DNA from: an uncultured Dehalococcoidia bacterium
Lineage (GTDB): Bacteria > Chloroflexota > Dehalococcoidia > Lucifugimonadales > UBA3495
Assembly: GCA_958296225.1 (NCBI GenBank)
Contig: OY282456.1
Location: forward strand, 1,178,001 to 1,242,000
Length of the DNA: 64,000 bases
Reading direction: 5' to 3'
Shown: positions 1-7,007 of the stretch, one piece after another
How the letters are laid out: each line of letters opens with the position of its first letter
How positions within the stretch are numbered: position 1 is the first letter of the stretch
Notes under the pieces: model-generated
What the model saw: only the letters and a program-made list of their open reading frames with translations
The model's database searches: none
Told to the model about the DNA's origin: nothing
Made by a program: the position numbers and the translations under genes

Positions 1-525
1 CACCCGCTGGATGCGTTCCTGGACATTGCCCTGGACGAGGATTTGGAAACCGAATTCGCTCACCCGGCCGGGGGGCAGGGGGACGACGCCCGCGCCGAAA
101 GGCTGGTCAATCCCTTCGTACACATCTCGGTGTCCGACGGCGGCGCCCACACCCGGTTCCTGGTCAACAGCGTGTGGCCCGTTTATTTCCTGGGCCACTG
201 GATTCGCGACAACGAGCTGATGACGCTGGAGGAAGCCCACCAGAAGATGAGCGCGCTGCCGGCGTGGTTCTCCGATATGAAGGGCCGCGGCACCCTGCGC
301 GTCGGCGACTGGGCCGACGTTATGATTTACAACATGGAAGAGCTGGGGCTGCTGTACGACAAGCCCCGGTTCGAGACGGACTTCCCCGGCGGCGAGAAGC
401 GGTTGGTGCAAAAGCCCACCGGCATCCGCTACATTCTGGTCAACGGCGCCGTTACCTTTGTGGAAAACGAATGCACCGGCGCGCTGCCCGGCAAACTGCT
501 TCGCAGCTATGATATGGTAGGCTAG
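1..525 (+). CDS. N-acyl-D-amino-acid deacylase-type amidohydrolase, C-terminal part (5' cut by window edge)
   Basis: The frame is open from base 1 (HPLDAFLDIALDEDLETEF...) to TAG at 523-525, so only the last 174 residues are present. SVSDGGAHT carries the Asp that in the amidohydrolase-3/D-aminoacylase family sits after the last barrel strand. RGTLRVGDWADVMIYNMEELG and ILVNGAVTFVENECTGALPGKLLR are the small C-terminal beta domain typical of these enzymes (GxLxxGxxADxxxxD and VxVNGxxxxxxGxxTGxxPGxxLR). The family hydrolyses N-acylated D-amino acids or related amides in the cytoplasm, using Zn. The substrate cannot be told from this fragment. It is followed by a strong hairpin, so it is probably the last gene of its transcript. 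Confidence 0.85.
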   Translation, partial: HPLDAFLDIALDEDLETEFAHPAGGQGDDARAERLVNPFVHISVSDGGAHTRFLVNSVWPVYFLGHWIRDNELMTLEEAHQKMSALPAWFSDMKGRGTLRVGDWADVMIYNMEELGLLYDKPRFETDFPGGEKRLVQKPTGIRYILVNGAVTFVENECTGALPGKLLRSYDMVG

Positions 526-555
526 TCCTGCCCCGGACGTTCTCCCGGTGAACGC

Positions 556-586
556 CCCGCCCCGGGAATTCAAACCCCGGGGCGGG
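556..586. terminator. Hairpin terminator between convergent genes
   Basis: An 11-bp perfect GC-rich stem (CCCGCCCCGGG at 556-566 and its complement at 576-586) encloses a 9-nt loop. It lies between the converging deacylase and Rieske genes. The T-run on either side is weak, so efficiency is uncertain. Confidence 0.6.
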
Positions 587-594
587 ATTCTATG

Positions 595-963
595 CTACTC
601 GTCGGGCACTAATGCGACCAGGTGGTCGTTTTGCAGAGTAACCAAAAACGCCTTCATGCGGAAATCGGGGCGATTGGCGCAGGTGCCTTCGGTCTTTTCG
701 TACTGCCAGCCGTGCCCGTCGCAGACGAACAACTCGTCGCCCTCGTCTTCAATCTGCCCGCCTTGATGCGGGCAGATCGTGGACAATAGCTTGTAGCCGT
801 CACGCCCGCGCACCAGAAAATACGACGCATCCCCCACTTTCACGGGAGCGGGAAAGGTATCAAACGCAGATTCCGCTCCCAAGTCCACTCTTACTTTTCT
901 GGACCGGGCGGAGCCACTGACCTGGCGAAGGGTAACGGTCCCTCGGCGACGTTCGGTAGTCAT
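595..963 (-). CDS. Rieske [2Fe-2S] ferredoxin-like protein
   Basis: 122 aa. The cluster ligands are clear: CPHQGG (Cys-Pro-His) around residue 64 and CDGHGWQY (Cys-x2-His) about 17 residues later, which is the CxH...CxxH Rieske pattern. There is no transmembrane segment and no oxygenase catalytic domain, so this is a stand-alone soluble electron carrier, or an orphan ferredoxin component of a dioxygenase or nitrite-reductase-like system. The spacing between the two ligand pairs fits the bacterial ferredoxin type. No partner oxygenase lies next to it. Start ATG at 963; the upstream region is short and no neighbour is co-directional. Confidence 0.85.
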   Translation of the reverse strand: MTTERRRGTVTLRQVSGSARSRKVRVDLGAESAFDTFPAPVKVGDASYFLVRGRDGYKLLSTICPHQGGQIEDEGDELFVCDGHGWQYEKTEGTCANRPDFRMKAFLVTLQNDHLVALVPDE

Positions 964-1291
964 CGTAAATGTCCTTGTTGTCGTGACGGAGTTTTGACTA
1001 TGGGGAGTGGCTGCCCAATTATAGCACCACCACGTGGGCAGCTACTCGGCAATAAAGCCCGGCAGCGTTCCGTTTCCGGTGGCATTTTTACAGCGCCGGA
1101 CAGGATGAATAGGATTTTTGCGATTGGGGTTTGGCGGATTCCGGCCCCGTATCAAGTGCGGGGTGACGTTCTTTCGCGGGAATGACCGGAGCAAATTGCC
1201 CCTGGCGAGATTGCCCGGGCAGTGGTGGCGGCGCGATGGACATAATGCTACACTAACCTGAATGCAAGCTGCAAAAGCGCTGGAGGTTGTG
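964..1291. promoter_or_regulatory. Divergent intergenic region with a likely -10 box for the downstream pair
   Basis: This 328-bp gap separates divergently transcribed genes. TACACT at 1249-1254 is a plausible -10 for the plus-strand pair starting at 1292. A TTCGCGGGAATGACC fragment near 1173-1186 resembles the dispersed repeat near 12279. No coding signal is seen. Confidence 0.35.
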
Positions 1292-2386
1292 ATGGTTGAT
1301 TACGCAACCGCAACAAGTCGGTCGGATTATGGTCTGGAAATCGGCACGCCGGCAATCAAGTCGGTGGGGCCGCTGGCCTTTGGCCCGGAGGGAATACTGT
1401 TCGTCGGGGACAACGTGGGGGCGGCCATTTTCGCCATCGACGTTGGCGACTCCGACGCGGGCGGCGGTTCGCACGCCGTGAGCGTGGACAATTTCGACAC
1501 CGCGCTGGCGTCCTACCTGGGCTGCAACCGGGAGGACGTAACCATTCGGGATATGGCGGTTCACCCCGTCTCCGACAACCTGTACTTTTCCGTCATGCGG
1601 GGCAGCGGGGACGCCGCCGTTCCGGTGCTAATCAAGGTCTCCGGCGGCGGGGCCATCAGCGACGTGTCCCTGGAGGGAGTGGCCTTCTCCCAATACGACA
1701 TCACGGACGCGGCCGCTGCGGACGACCCGCGCCTGGTTACCCGGCTAAAGTTGCGGACGGTGACGGTGACCGATATGTCCTACGTGGACGGGCTGCTGCT
1801 GGTGGCCGGGACTTCCAATGAGGAGTTCTCCTCCACATTGCGGCGCATCCCCTTCCCCTTCAATGGTGAGGCCGAGTCCAACTCGCTGGAGATATTCCAC
1901 GTGTCCCACGGCCAGTACGAAACGGCGGCCCCCATCCGCGCCTTCGTTCCCTACCAGGGGAACGCGAGCATTCTGGCCAGTTATACCTGCACTCCGGTAG
2001 TGCAATTTTCCCTGGCCGATTTCGAGCCGGGCAAGCAGGTCAAGGGCAAGACCGTCGCCGAGCTGGGCTCCCACAACCGTCCGCTGAACCTGATTTCCTA
2101 CGAACATGAGGGCGGGGAGTACCTGCTGGTGTGCAACGACCGGCATCCCCTGTTCAAGATTGCCTGCCAGGACATCGACGGGCAAGGCCCGCTGACGGTG
2201 CCGGACGATTCACTGGACGCCAGCCCGGCCGACCCGGTTACTCCGGGGGTGGGCGTACCCCGCCAGCTATTGCCCCATCCCGGAGTCAAGCGAATGGCCA
2301 ACCGCAACGGCAGCGACGTATTGATGCTGCAGCAGGACGAGGACGGCAACACCCACCTGCGTTCCTACGCCACCGCGACGCTGTGA
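1292..2386 (+). CDS. Predicted beta-propeller protein of unknown function
   Basis: 364 aa. I chose the start at ATG 1292 because GGAGG lies at 1282-1286, five bases upstream; an in-frame ATG at 1262 has no such site. Repeating stretches such as GPEGILFVGDN, MAVHPVSDNLYFSVMRG, MSYVDGLLLVAGTSNE and ISYEHEGGEYLLVCNDR have the spacing of propeller blades, each with a glycine/aspartate turn followed by a hydrophobic strand. There is no signal peptide, so it is probably cytoplasmic unless exported by another route. It overlaps the next gene by a GTGA junction, so the two products probably work together. I do not recognise a named family or catalytic residues. Confidence 0.75.
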   Translation: MVDYATATSRSDYGLEIGTPAIKSVGPLAFGPEGILFVGDNVGAAIFAIDVGDSDAGGGSHAVSVDNFDTALASYLGCNREDVTIRDMAVHPVSDNLYFSVMRGSGDAAVPVLIKVSGGGAISDVSLEGVAFSQYDITDAAAADDPRLVTRLKLRTVTVTDMSYVDGLLLVAGTSNEEFSSTLRRIPFPFNGEAESNSLEIFHVSHGQYETAAPIRAFVPYQGNASILASYTCTPVVQFSLADFEPGKQVKGKTVAELGSHNRPLNLISYEHEGGEYLLVCNDRHPLFKIACQDIDGQGPLTVPDDSLDASPADPVTPGVGVPRQLLPHPGVKRMANRNGSDVLMLQQDEDGNTHLRSYATATL

Positions 2387-3528
2387 CCCCAAGCCGACAA
2401 CTGCGCCTGGAATGGGCGGAAAACCGGGGGCGCACTTGCCTGCGGGTTCGCGGTTGGACTGAAGCCGAGTTCCGCGCGCTGGACGGTCCGGATGCCGGCG
2501 ACCCGAGCCGGCGGTTGGCCCTCCTGCCCAGCGCAGTCCTGGCCGCCGGCGGCGATTACCGGGCCGTCCCGCCCGTTGCCGGCAAGTTCACTCTGGAACG
2601 CGATTCGGTCTGCTTCGTCCCCCGGTTCCCCTTTGTGGACGGCGTGAGCTACTCCCTGTTTATTGATTCCGGGTTTATTGATTCCGGCGCTGGCATCGCG
2701 AACCCGGAGGTCTGGGCGATCCGGCGTCCGTCCGCGCCTTTGGCTCCTGCTGCGGAAGTCGTGGCAATCTACCCTACGGCCACCGAACTGCCCGTCAACC
2801 TGCTGCGGATATACGTCCACTTTTCCGGCCCCATGAGCGAAGGCTGGGCAGGGCGGGCCGTGCGGGTGTGCCGGGAGGACACCGGCGCCGTGTTGGCGGG
2901 AGTTTTTCTCCCCCCGGAGCCGGAGCTGTGGGACCCGTCGCGGCGGCGTTTGACTATGCTGCTGGACCCGGGCCGGATTAAGCGCGGCCTGGTTCCCAAC
3001 CGGGAAATTGGCTACCCGCTGGTTGAGGGAGCCGCGGTCAGAATAGTCGTGGACTCCGAGTTCCGGGACGCCGGAGGACAGCCCCTGCAAGCCGGCGCGG
3101 AACGCAGCTACCGGGTTGGCCCGGCTTTGCGGGAGCGGATTGACCCAGGACGCTGGCGGCTGACTACACCCGAGGCCGGTTCTGTGAACCCATTGCTGGT
3201 TGAATTCTACCGCCCCCTGGACAATGCGATGCTGCAGCACAGTCTCCGGGTTTGCGATTCAGACGGCGCCCCATTGCCGGGCCACGGCGCGCCGGGGGCG
3301 TCGGAACAGAGTTGGCGGTTCACGCCGGCCGCGCCCTGGCCGGAAGGCCATTGCCAGTTGCAGGTCGAACCCGGCCTGGAAGACATCGCCGGGAACTCCG
3401 TCCTCCGGGTCTTTGACCGCGACATTGCCCGGACTGCGGACTCCCCATCGGGAGGCGGGCGGGTTGCCGTCGGCTTTTCTTGCGTCCCGGCTGCATCCTT
3501 CGTTGCCAGGCGGGTCAGAAGAATGTAG
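2383..3528 (+). CDS. Protein with Ig-like repeats, coupled to the propeller gene
   Basis: 381 aa from a GTG at 2383 whose bases overlap the TGA stop of the upstream gene (GTGA). The frame is open further upstream, but that stretch is only the shadow of the propeller gene. At least two segments resemble bacterial Ig-like folds of the SbsA/Big type: LPVNLLRIYVHFSGPMSEGW around residue 130 and NPLLVEFYRPLDNAMLQHSL around 270. Each is followed by a strand-rich stretch ending in GYP or EDIAGNSVL, the usual end-of-domain D-xxGN motif. No signal peptide is visible. The family is not recognised; a structural or adhesive role paired with the propeller is only inference. Confidence 0.7.
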   Translation: MTPSRQLRLEWAENRGRTCLRVRGWTEAEFRALDGPDAGDPSRRLALLPSAVLAAGGDYRAVPPVAGKFTLERDSVCFVPRFPFVDGVSYSLFIDSGFIDSGAGIANPEVWAIRRPSAPLAPAAEVVAIYPTATELPVNLLRIYVHFSGPMSEGWAGRAVRVCREDTGAVLAGVFLPPEPELWDPSRRRLTMLLDPGRIKRGLVPNREIGYPLVEGAAVRIVVDSEFRDAGGQPLQAGAERSYRVGPALRERIDPGRWRLTTPEAGSVNPLLVEFYRPLDNAMLQHSLRVCDSDGAPLPGHGAPGASEQSWRFTPAAPWPEGHCQLQVEPGLEDIAGNSVLRVFDRDIARTADSPSGGGRVAVGFSCVPAASFVARRVRRM

Positions 3529-3581
3529 GATGCGCCCTGTAAGGCCATCGACTCAACCGCAGCTTGGCTAAGGAGAATCGT

Positions 3582-3899
3582 ATGTACGTAATCATCGCGC
3601 CCATTCAAATCCGGGAAGGTCACCGGGAGGAGTTCATTGAGGCCATCATAGACGACGCCAAAGGGTCGGTTAACGACGAACCCGGCTGCCTGCGGTTCGA
3701 CGTTATCCAGGACGCGGACGACTCCCATCGCATCTGGCTTTACGAAGTGTACGAGGATGAGGCCGCCTTCCAGGCCCACACCCAGGCGCCCCACTTCATC
3801 AAGTGGCGGGACGCTACCCAGGACATCCGGGTGCCGGGCATATCAGGCGCGGCCCGGGGCAGCAGCAACATCTGGCCGACCGACGGCGAATGGCAATAA
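3582..3899 (+). CDS. Antibiotic-biosynthesis-monooxygenase (ABM) fold protein, copy 1
   Basis: 105 aa, start ATG 3582 behind AAGGAG at 3570-3574. The protein begins MYVIIAPIQIREGHREEF and contains GCLRFDVIQDADDSHRIWLYEVYEDEAAFQAH, the classic dimeric ferredoxin-like ABM pattern (PGC.RFDV..D......i.lyE.Y.de.Af.aH). Family members include quinol monooxygenases (YgiN-like), autoinducer-2 degrading LsrG and small cofactor-free oxygenases. It is a tandem paralogue of the next gene: both have the same length class, the same order of motifs and an IWPxDGEWQ tail. The true substrate is unknown. Confidence 0.85.
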   Translation: MYVIIAPIQIREGHREEFIEAIIDDAKGSVNDEPGCLRFDVIQDADDSHRIWLYEVYEDEAAFQAHTQAPHFIKWRDATQDIRVPGISGAARGSSNIWPTDGEWQ

Positions 3900-3957
3900 C
3901 TCCCCATTCCTTCCTCTACAAGCGGGCAGGATGATGGAGCAATAAGGAGCGCGAGCG

Positions 3958-4281
3958 ATGTACGTAATCATAGTGCCGATACAAATTAAAGAGGGCGCCA
4001 AAGAGCAGTTCCTGGAAGCCATGCTGCCCAATGCCCAAGGGTCAGTCAACGACGAACCGGGCTGCGTGCGTTTCGACGTCATCCAGGACGCCGCAGACCC
4101 CAACCGGATTTGGCTCTACGAGGTTTACACCGACGAGGCCGCTTTCCAGGCCCACGGGCAATCGCCCCATTACCTTGCCAACATAGGAACCATCCAGTCC
4201 TTGCGCGAGGACGCGGCGGGATTGCAGGGTTCGGCCCGGGGCAGCGTCAACATCTGGCCGCCGGACGGGGAGTGGCAATAA
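3958..4281 (+). CDS. Antibiotic-biosynthesis-monooxygenase (ABM) fold protein, copy 2
   Basis: 107 aa, 58 bases downstream of its paralogue, with its own AGGAGCG site at 3945-3951. MYVIIVPIQIKEGAKEQF and GCVRFDVIQDAADPNRIWLYEVYTDEAAFQAH match copy 1 closely, and both end in NIWPxDGEWQ. The proteins differ mainly in the central loop (ANIGTIQSLREDAAGLQG here). ABM proteins are dimers, so the pair may form a heterodimer; that is inference. The gene sits just upstream of lexA, but lexA has its own promoter. Confidence 0.85.
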   Translation: MYVIIVPIQIKEGAKEQFLEAMLPNAQGSVNDEPGCVRFDVIQDAADPNRIWLYEVYTDEAAFQAHGQSPHYLANIGTIQSLREDAAGLQGSARGSVNIWPPDGEWQ

Positions 4282-4411
4282 CCCGTCGTCGCTTTCCGCG
4301 CGGCGGTGGCTATTGGGAACAACTGCGCCGACCGGAGCGCCTGCCGGCAAGCCCGCCGGCGACGGCATACGGGCCAGCAGGCGCGGCGGTCTGGCCGGCG
4401 ATATTTCAGAA

Positions 4412-4440
4412 TTGACAAACCCACGCCGGAACGTTAGTAT
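4412..4440 (+). promoter_or_regulatory. Sigma-70-type promoter of lexA
   Basis: TTGACA at 4412-4417, a 17-bp spacer, then TAGTAT at 4435-4440. The predicted transcription start is near 4447, about 58 bases before the lexA ATG. This is one of the best promoter matches in the window. Confidence 0.75.
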
Positions 4441-4462
4441 ATCAGTACGGAACATAAGTTTG
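4429..4462. promoter_or_regulatory. Tandem LexA operator candidates at the lexA promoter
   Basis: GAACATAAGTTT at 4450-4461, read with one base each side, matches the Gram-positive SOS box CGAACATATGTTCG at 11 of 14 positions. A weaker copy, GAACGTTAGTAT, lies at 4429-4440 and overlaps the -10 box. The two half-site starts are 21 bp apart, two helical turns, so two dimers could bind the same face. Autorepression of lexA is the usual arrangement; binding here is inferred. Confidence 0.65.
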
Positions 4463-4504
4463 CGCAAAATGACGACCAACCACATTACCCGGAGGTAGTT
4501 GCCT

Positions 4505-5158
4505 ATGCCACCGAAGAACAGCTTGCGACCACGACAGCAGCAGATCCTGGAATTTATCGAGCAGTTTCTGGACGAAAACGGCCTCCCGCCCACGGTACGG
4601 GACATCCAGCGGGGTTGCAAAATCAGCAGCACGTCGGTTGTGGACTACAACCTGCGCATCATGGAGCGGGACGGTTACCTGAAACGCCGCTCGGAAGTCG
4701 CCCGCGGCATCGAACTGCTGGACGAGACGGGCCAGCCGGTAGTCAACGGCTCCGTCCGCGTCCAGATTGTCGGCAGTATCGCGGCCGGTGAACCGATACC
4801 GGCCTTTTCCACCGAAGGCGCCGCGTCCGCCGCCGAGTTTGACATCGTGGAAGTGCGGCCCGAACTGAAGAAGAAGCACGGCCGGCTCTTTGCCCTGTCC
4901 GTGAAAGGCACCTCAATGATTGACGCCCTGATCGACGACGGCGACGTGGTGGTAATCAAGCCCACCTCTACTGCGCGCAACGGCGAGATGGTGGTGGCCT
5001 GGCTGAAAGAAGAGGAAGAAGCGACCCTCAAGAAGTTCTATCGCGAAGGCGACCAAATCCGCCTGCAGCCGGCCAACAGCACCATGGAACCCATCTACGC
5101 GGACGCGAACAACGTGGAGGTCAGGGGGCGCGTGGTCGAGGTGCTGCGGCAGTTCTAG
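4505..5158 (+). CDS. lexA: LexA SOS repressor / self-cleaving S24 peptidase
   Basis: 217 aa. ATG 4505 is preceded by GGAGG at 4491-4495; an in-frame TTG at 4499 is too close to that site. Residues 7-62 form the winged-helix DNA-binding domain (RQQQILEFIEQFLDENGLPP... STSVVDYNL). The scissile bond is Ala94-Gly95 in SIAAGEP. The catalytic Ser137 is in VKGTSMIDALI and the general base is Lys176 in EATLKKFY. The Cys at position 38 is not part of the active site. RecA* on single-stranded DNA triggers self-cleavage and induces DNA-repair genes. The operators upstream suggest autoregulation. The protein has the usual length for LexA. Confidence 0.95.
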   Translation: MPPKNSLRPRQQQILEFIEQFLDENGLPPTVRDIQRGCKISSTSVVDYNLRIMERDGYLKRRSEVARGIELLDETGQPVVNGSVRVQIVGSIAAGEPIPAFSTEGAASAAEFDIVEVRPELKKKHGRLFALSVKGTSMIDALIDDGDVVVIKPTSTARNGEMVVAWLKEEEEATLKKFYREGDQIRLQPANSTMEPIYADANNVEVRGRVVEVLRQF

Positions 5159-5170
5159 CGCTGCCGGGCG

Positions 5171-5482
5171 TCAGTTCCGGCTGTTGGACAACGCGCCGTA
5201 GGTTGCCACCAGAAAGGGGACGCAGTAGGTCAGCGGAATCTTCCAGGCCAGCGCCCCCGCCAGTTGGCCCGACAGAATGGCATCGCCCTGATTGAGAGCA
5301 GTCAGGGCGGTGCCAACCACGGCGCCGGCGATGAGGGAGCGACGCAGCATCGGCCAATGGCGGAGCGCGCAGCGCAAACATTTGGCGATGCCGGCTGCTC
5401 CGCCCCGGGGGCGAAAAGTGTAGCTGGCGCCGTTACGCACCCGGCGGCGGCACTGCTGGCAGGAAACGTCGGCAGTCATCAT
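5171..5482 (-). CDS. NrtS-like small membrane protein with N-terminal zinc ribbon
   Basis: 103 aa from ATG 5482; a longer reading to 5521 would run through a dispersed repeat and has no better ribosome site. Residues 7-40 hold two CxxC pairs (SCQQC and KCLRC), probably one zinc ribbon. Residues 45-103 contain two hydrophobic helices with LIAGAVVGTALTALNQGD and WKIPLTYCVPFLVATYGAL, closely resembling the NrtS family of small nitrate/nitrite transport proteins known from cyanobacteria and other bacteria. NrtS proteins act as oligomers in the inner membrane. The family call rests on the NQGD and KIPLTYxVPFxVxTYGAL signatures. It converges with lexA. Confidence 0.65.
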   Translation of the reverse strand: MMTADVSCQQCRRRVRNGASYTFRPRGGAAGIAKCLRCALRHWPMLRRSLIAGAVVGTALTALNQGDAILSGQLAGALAWKIPLTYCVPFLVATYGALSNSRN

Positions 5483-5497
5483 CGCACAGTTGGAATC

Positions 5498-5525
5498 GCG
5501 ATTGCCACGCTTCGCTCGCAATGAC
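5498..5525. repeat. Dispersed palindromic repeat (GCGATTGCC...GCAATGAC type)
   Basis: The sequence GCGATTGCCACGCTTCGCTCGCAATGAC-like element has related copies at 23361-23388 and 45634-45660 (both in the opposite orientation). It is an imperfect palindrome with ATTGC/GCAAT arms and occurs only between genes. It resembles REP-type elements. Confidence 0.6.
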
Positions 5526-5552
5526 AGTCCGGTTCAGGTTAATGGGACGTGC

Positions 5553-6506
5553 CTACGCCGGTAATGGAGCGTAGGGAGACGGTTCCGAAGAATGGAACAC
5601 CCGCGTAGGCTGCCAGTGGCCGGTGACGGGTTGATACTGCACCAGCGCCAGGAAGATGCCATCCGGGTCGTAGGCCCGCCGCTGTTCGTTGTCGTTCGTC
5701 ACGGTTGCGCTATCGCCGGCCCGGACGGGCTGGCCGTGGCGGATGGCCTCTGCTGCGGCCGCGCTCACCAGCAGGGGCGAAAACTCCCGCAGCGCCCAAT
5801 CCACCGGATAGAGCTGACGCCGCCAGTCGCCGGCTGATTCGGCCAGTGCTTCCAGGGTTACGCTGTCGGCCGCGTCAAATCCGCCACAAGACAGTCTGGC
5901 AAGCTGCTTGGTATATCCGCCGCAGCCCAATGCCTGGCCTAGGTCGTGGGCAATGGAGCGCAGGTAGGTGCCCCGTCCACAGTCAACTGTCAAATTCAAA
6001 TCGGGCAGGTCGATGCTGTCGATTTGAATGGCGCGCACTGCAACCCGGCGGGGTGTGCGCTGAATCTCCTTGCCGGCGCGGGCCAGGTCGTACAGTCGCT
6101 GGCCGTCCACTTTGATGGCGCTGTACATAGGCGGCACCTGTTCAATTACGCCGACGAACCCGTGCAACGCGGCGGCGATGTCCCTGCGGGTCAACCCGGC
6201 AGGGTCGGCAACTTGGGTGATTGCGCCCTCTGCGTCATAGGTGCTGCTGGTTGCGCCGAGGCGCACGGTCATACAGTATCGTTTCCAGCCGGAAACGACT
6301 TGCTCCATTAGCCTGGTGGCCTGGCCGAAGCAGATGGGCAGGACGCCTTCGGCCAGCGGGTCGAGGGTTCCGGCGTGGCCCACTTTTTTGCGCTGGCCGG
6401 TGATGCGCTTCACGCGGCGCAACGCTGCCATAGAGGTGATGCCGACGGGTTTGTAGCAGTTGAGGAACCCGTTGACCGCCGGCGTTGTCCGTGCGCCAGG
6501 GGGCAT
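5553..6506 (-). CDS. truB: tRNA pseudouridine(55) synthase TruB
   Basis: 317 aa from ATG 6506, four bases after the rbfA stop; a GTG at 6542 would overlap rbfA. NGFLNCYKPVGITSM and KKVGHAGTLDPLAEGVLPICFGQATR are TruB signatures, the second holding the catalytic Asp (TLDP). YSAIKVDGQRLYDLARAGKE and VDCGRGTYLRSIAHDLG complete the catalytic domain, followed by a PUA-like tail containing AAAEAIRHGQPVRAGD. The enzyme converts U55 to pseudouridine in the T-arm of tRNAs. It is the last gene of the nusA operon, the usual order in bacteria. Confidence 0.95.
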   Translation of the reverse strand: MPPGARTTPAVNGFLNCYKPVGITSMAALRRVKRITGQRKKVGHAGTLDPLAEGVLPICFGQATRLMEQVVSGWKRYCMTVRLGATSSTYDAEGAITQVADPAGLTRRDIAAALHGFVGVIEQVPPMYSAIKVDGQRLYDLARAGKEIQRTPRRVAVRAIQIDSIDLPDLNLTVDCGRGTYLRSIAHDLGQALGCGGYTKQLARLSCGGFDAADSVTLEALAESAGDWRRQLYPVDWALREFSPLLVSAAAAEAIRHGQPVRAGDSATVTNDNEQRRAYDPDGIFLALVQYQPVTGHWQPTRVFHSSEPSPYAPLPA

Positions 6507-6510
6507 GGCT

Positions 6511-6906
6511 TCAGGCGCGCCCCGCCGACGTGGTGGTTCCACCGTCGCCGGCCGCCTCCGGTGGGCCGAGGTCGTCGATGATTCGCATGAGCCGGTCGGC
6601 TTCCAGCATGGCGTTGTCCAGCACGAATTTGAGAAAAGGCACGTAGCGCAACGACACCCGGCTGCGCAACTCCCGGCGCAGGTAGGACGCGGACGACTGG
6701 ATGCCGGCCAGCGCCTCCTGCCGGGTGGACTCCGCCCCCATCACGCTCACGTACACGCGGGCGCTGCGCAAGTCGGAGGCCGTTTGCACCTGAGTGATGG
6801 TGATGATGCCACGGAGCCGGGGGTCGTTCACCTGCGAGGCAATCAGGTTGGAGATTTCCTCGCGGAGCAGTCCGTTCACCCGCTCAATTCGCCTGCGGTC
6901 GGCCAT
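6511..6906 (-). CDS. rbfA: 30S ribosome-binding factor RbfA
   Basis: 131 aa starting at ATG 6906 with AGAGGT just upstream; a longer frame to 6957 has no ribosome site. MADRRRIERVNGLLREEISNLI and DPRLRGIITITQVQTASDLRSARVYVSVMG are the KH-type RbfA core, and LRRELRSRVSLRYVPFLKFVLD is the conserved C-terminal part of the fold. RbfA binds immature 30S subunits and assists 16S rRNA 5' maturation. It sits between infB and truB, as expected. The tail after residue 115 is glycine/threonine-rich and variable. Confidence 0.93.
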   Translation of the reverse strand: MADRRRIERVNGLLREEISNLIASQVNDPRLRGIITITQVQTASDLRSARVYVSVMGAESTRQEALAGIQSSASYLRRELRSRVSLRYVPFLKFVLDNAMLEADRLMRIIDDLGPPEAAGDGGTTTSAGRA

Positions 6907-7007
6907 GAGTACCTCTTGCTCAAACCCAGTTCGCCATTCCGGCGCCTGCCGCAACAAGTATGGGGTGATGCTCCGGCGCGGGAATGACGGGATACATAGG
7001 GTTGCGT

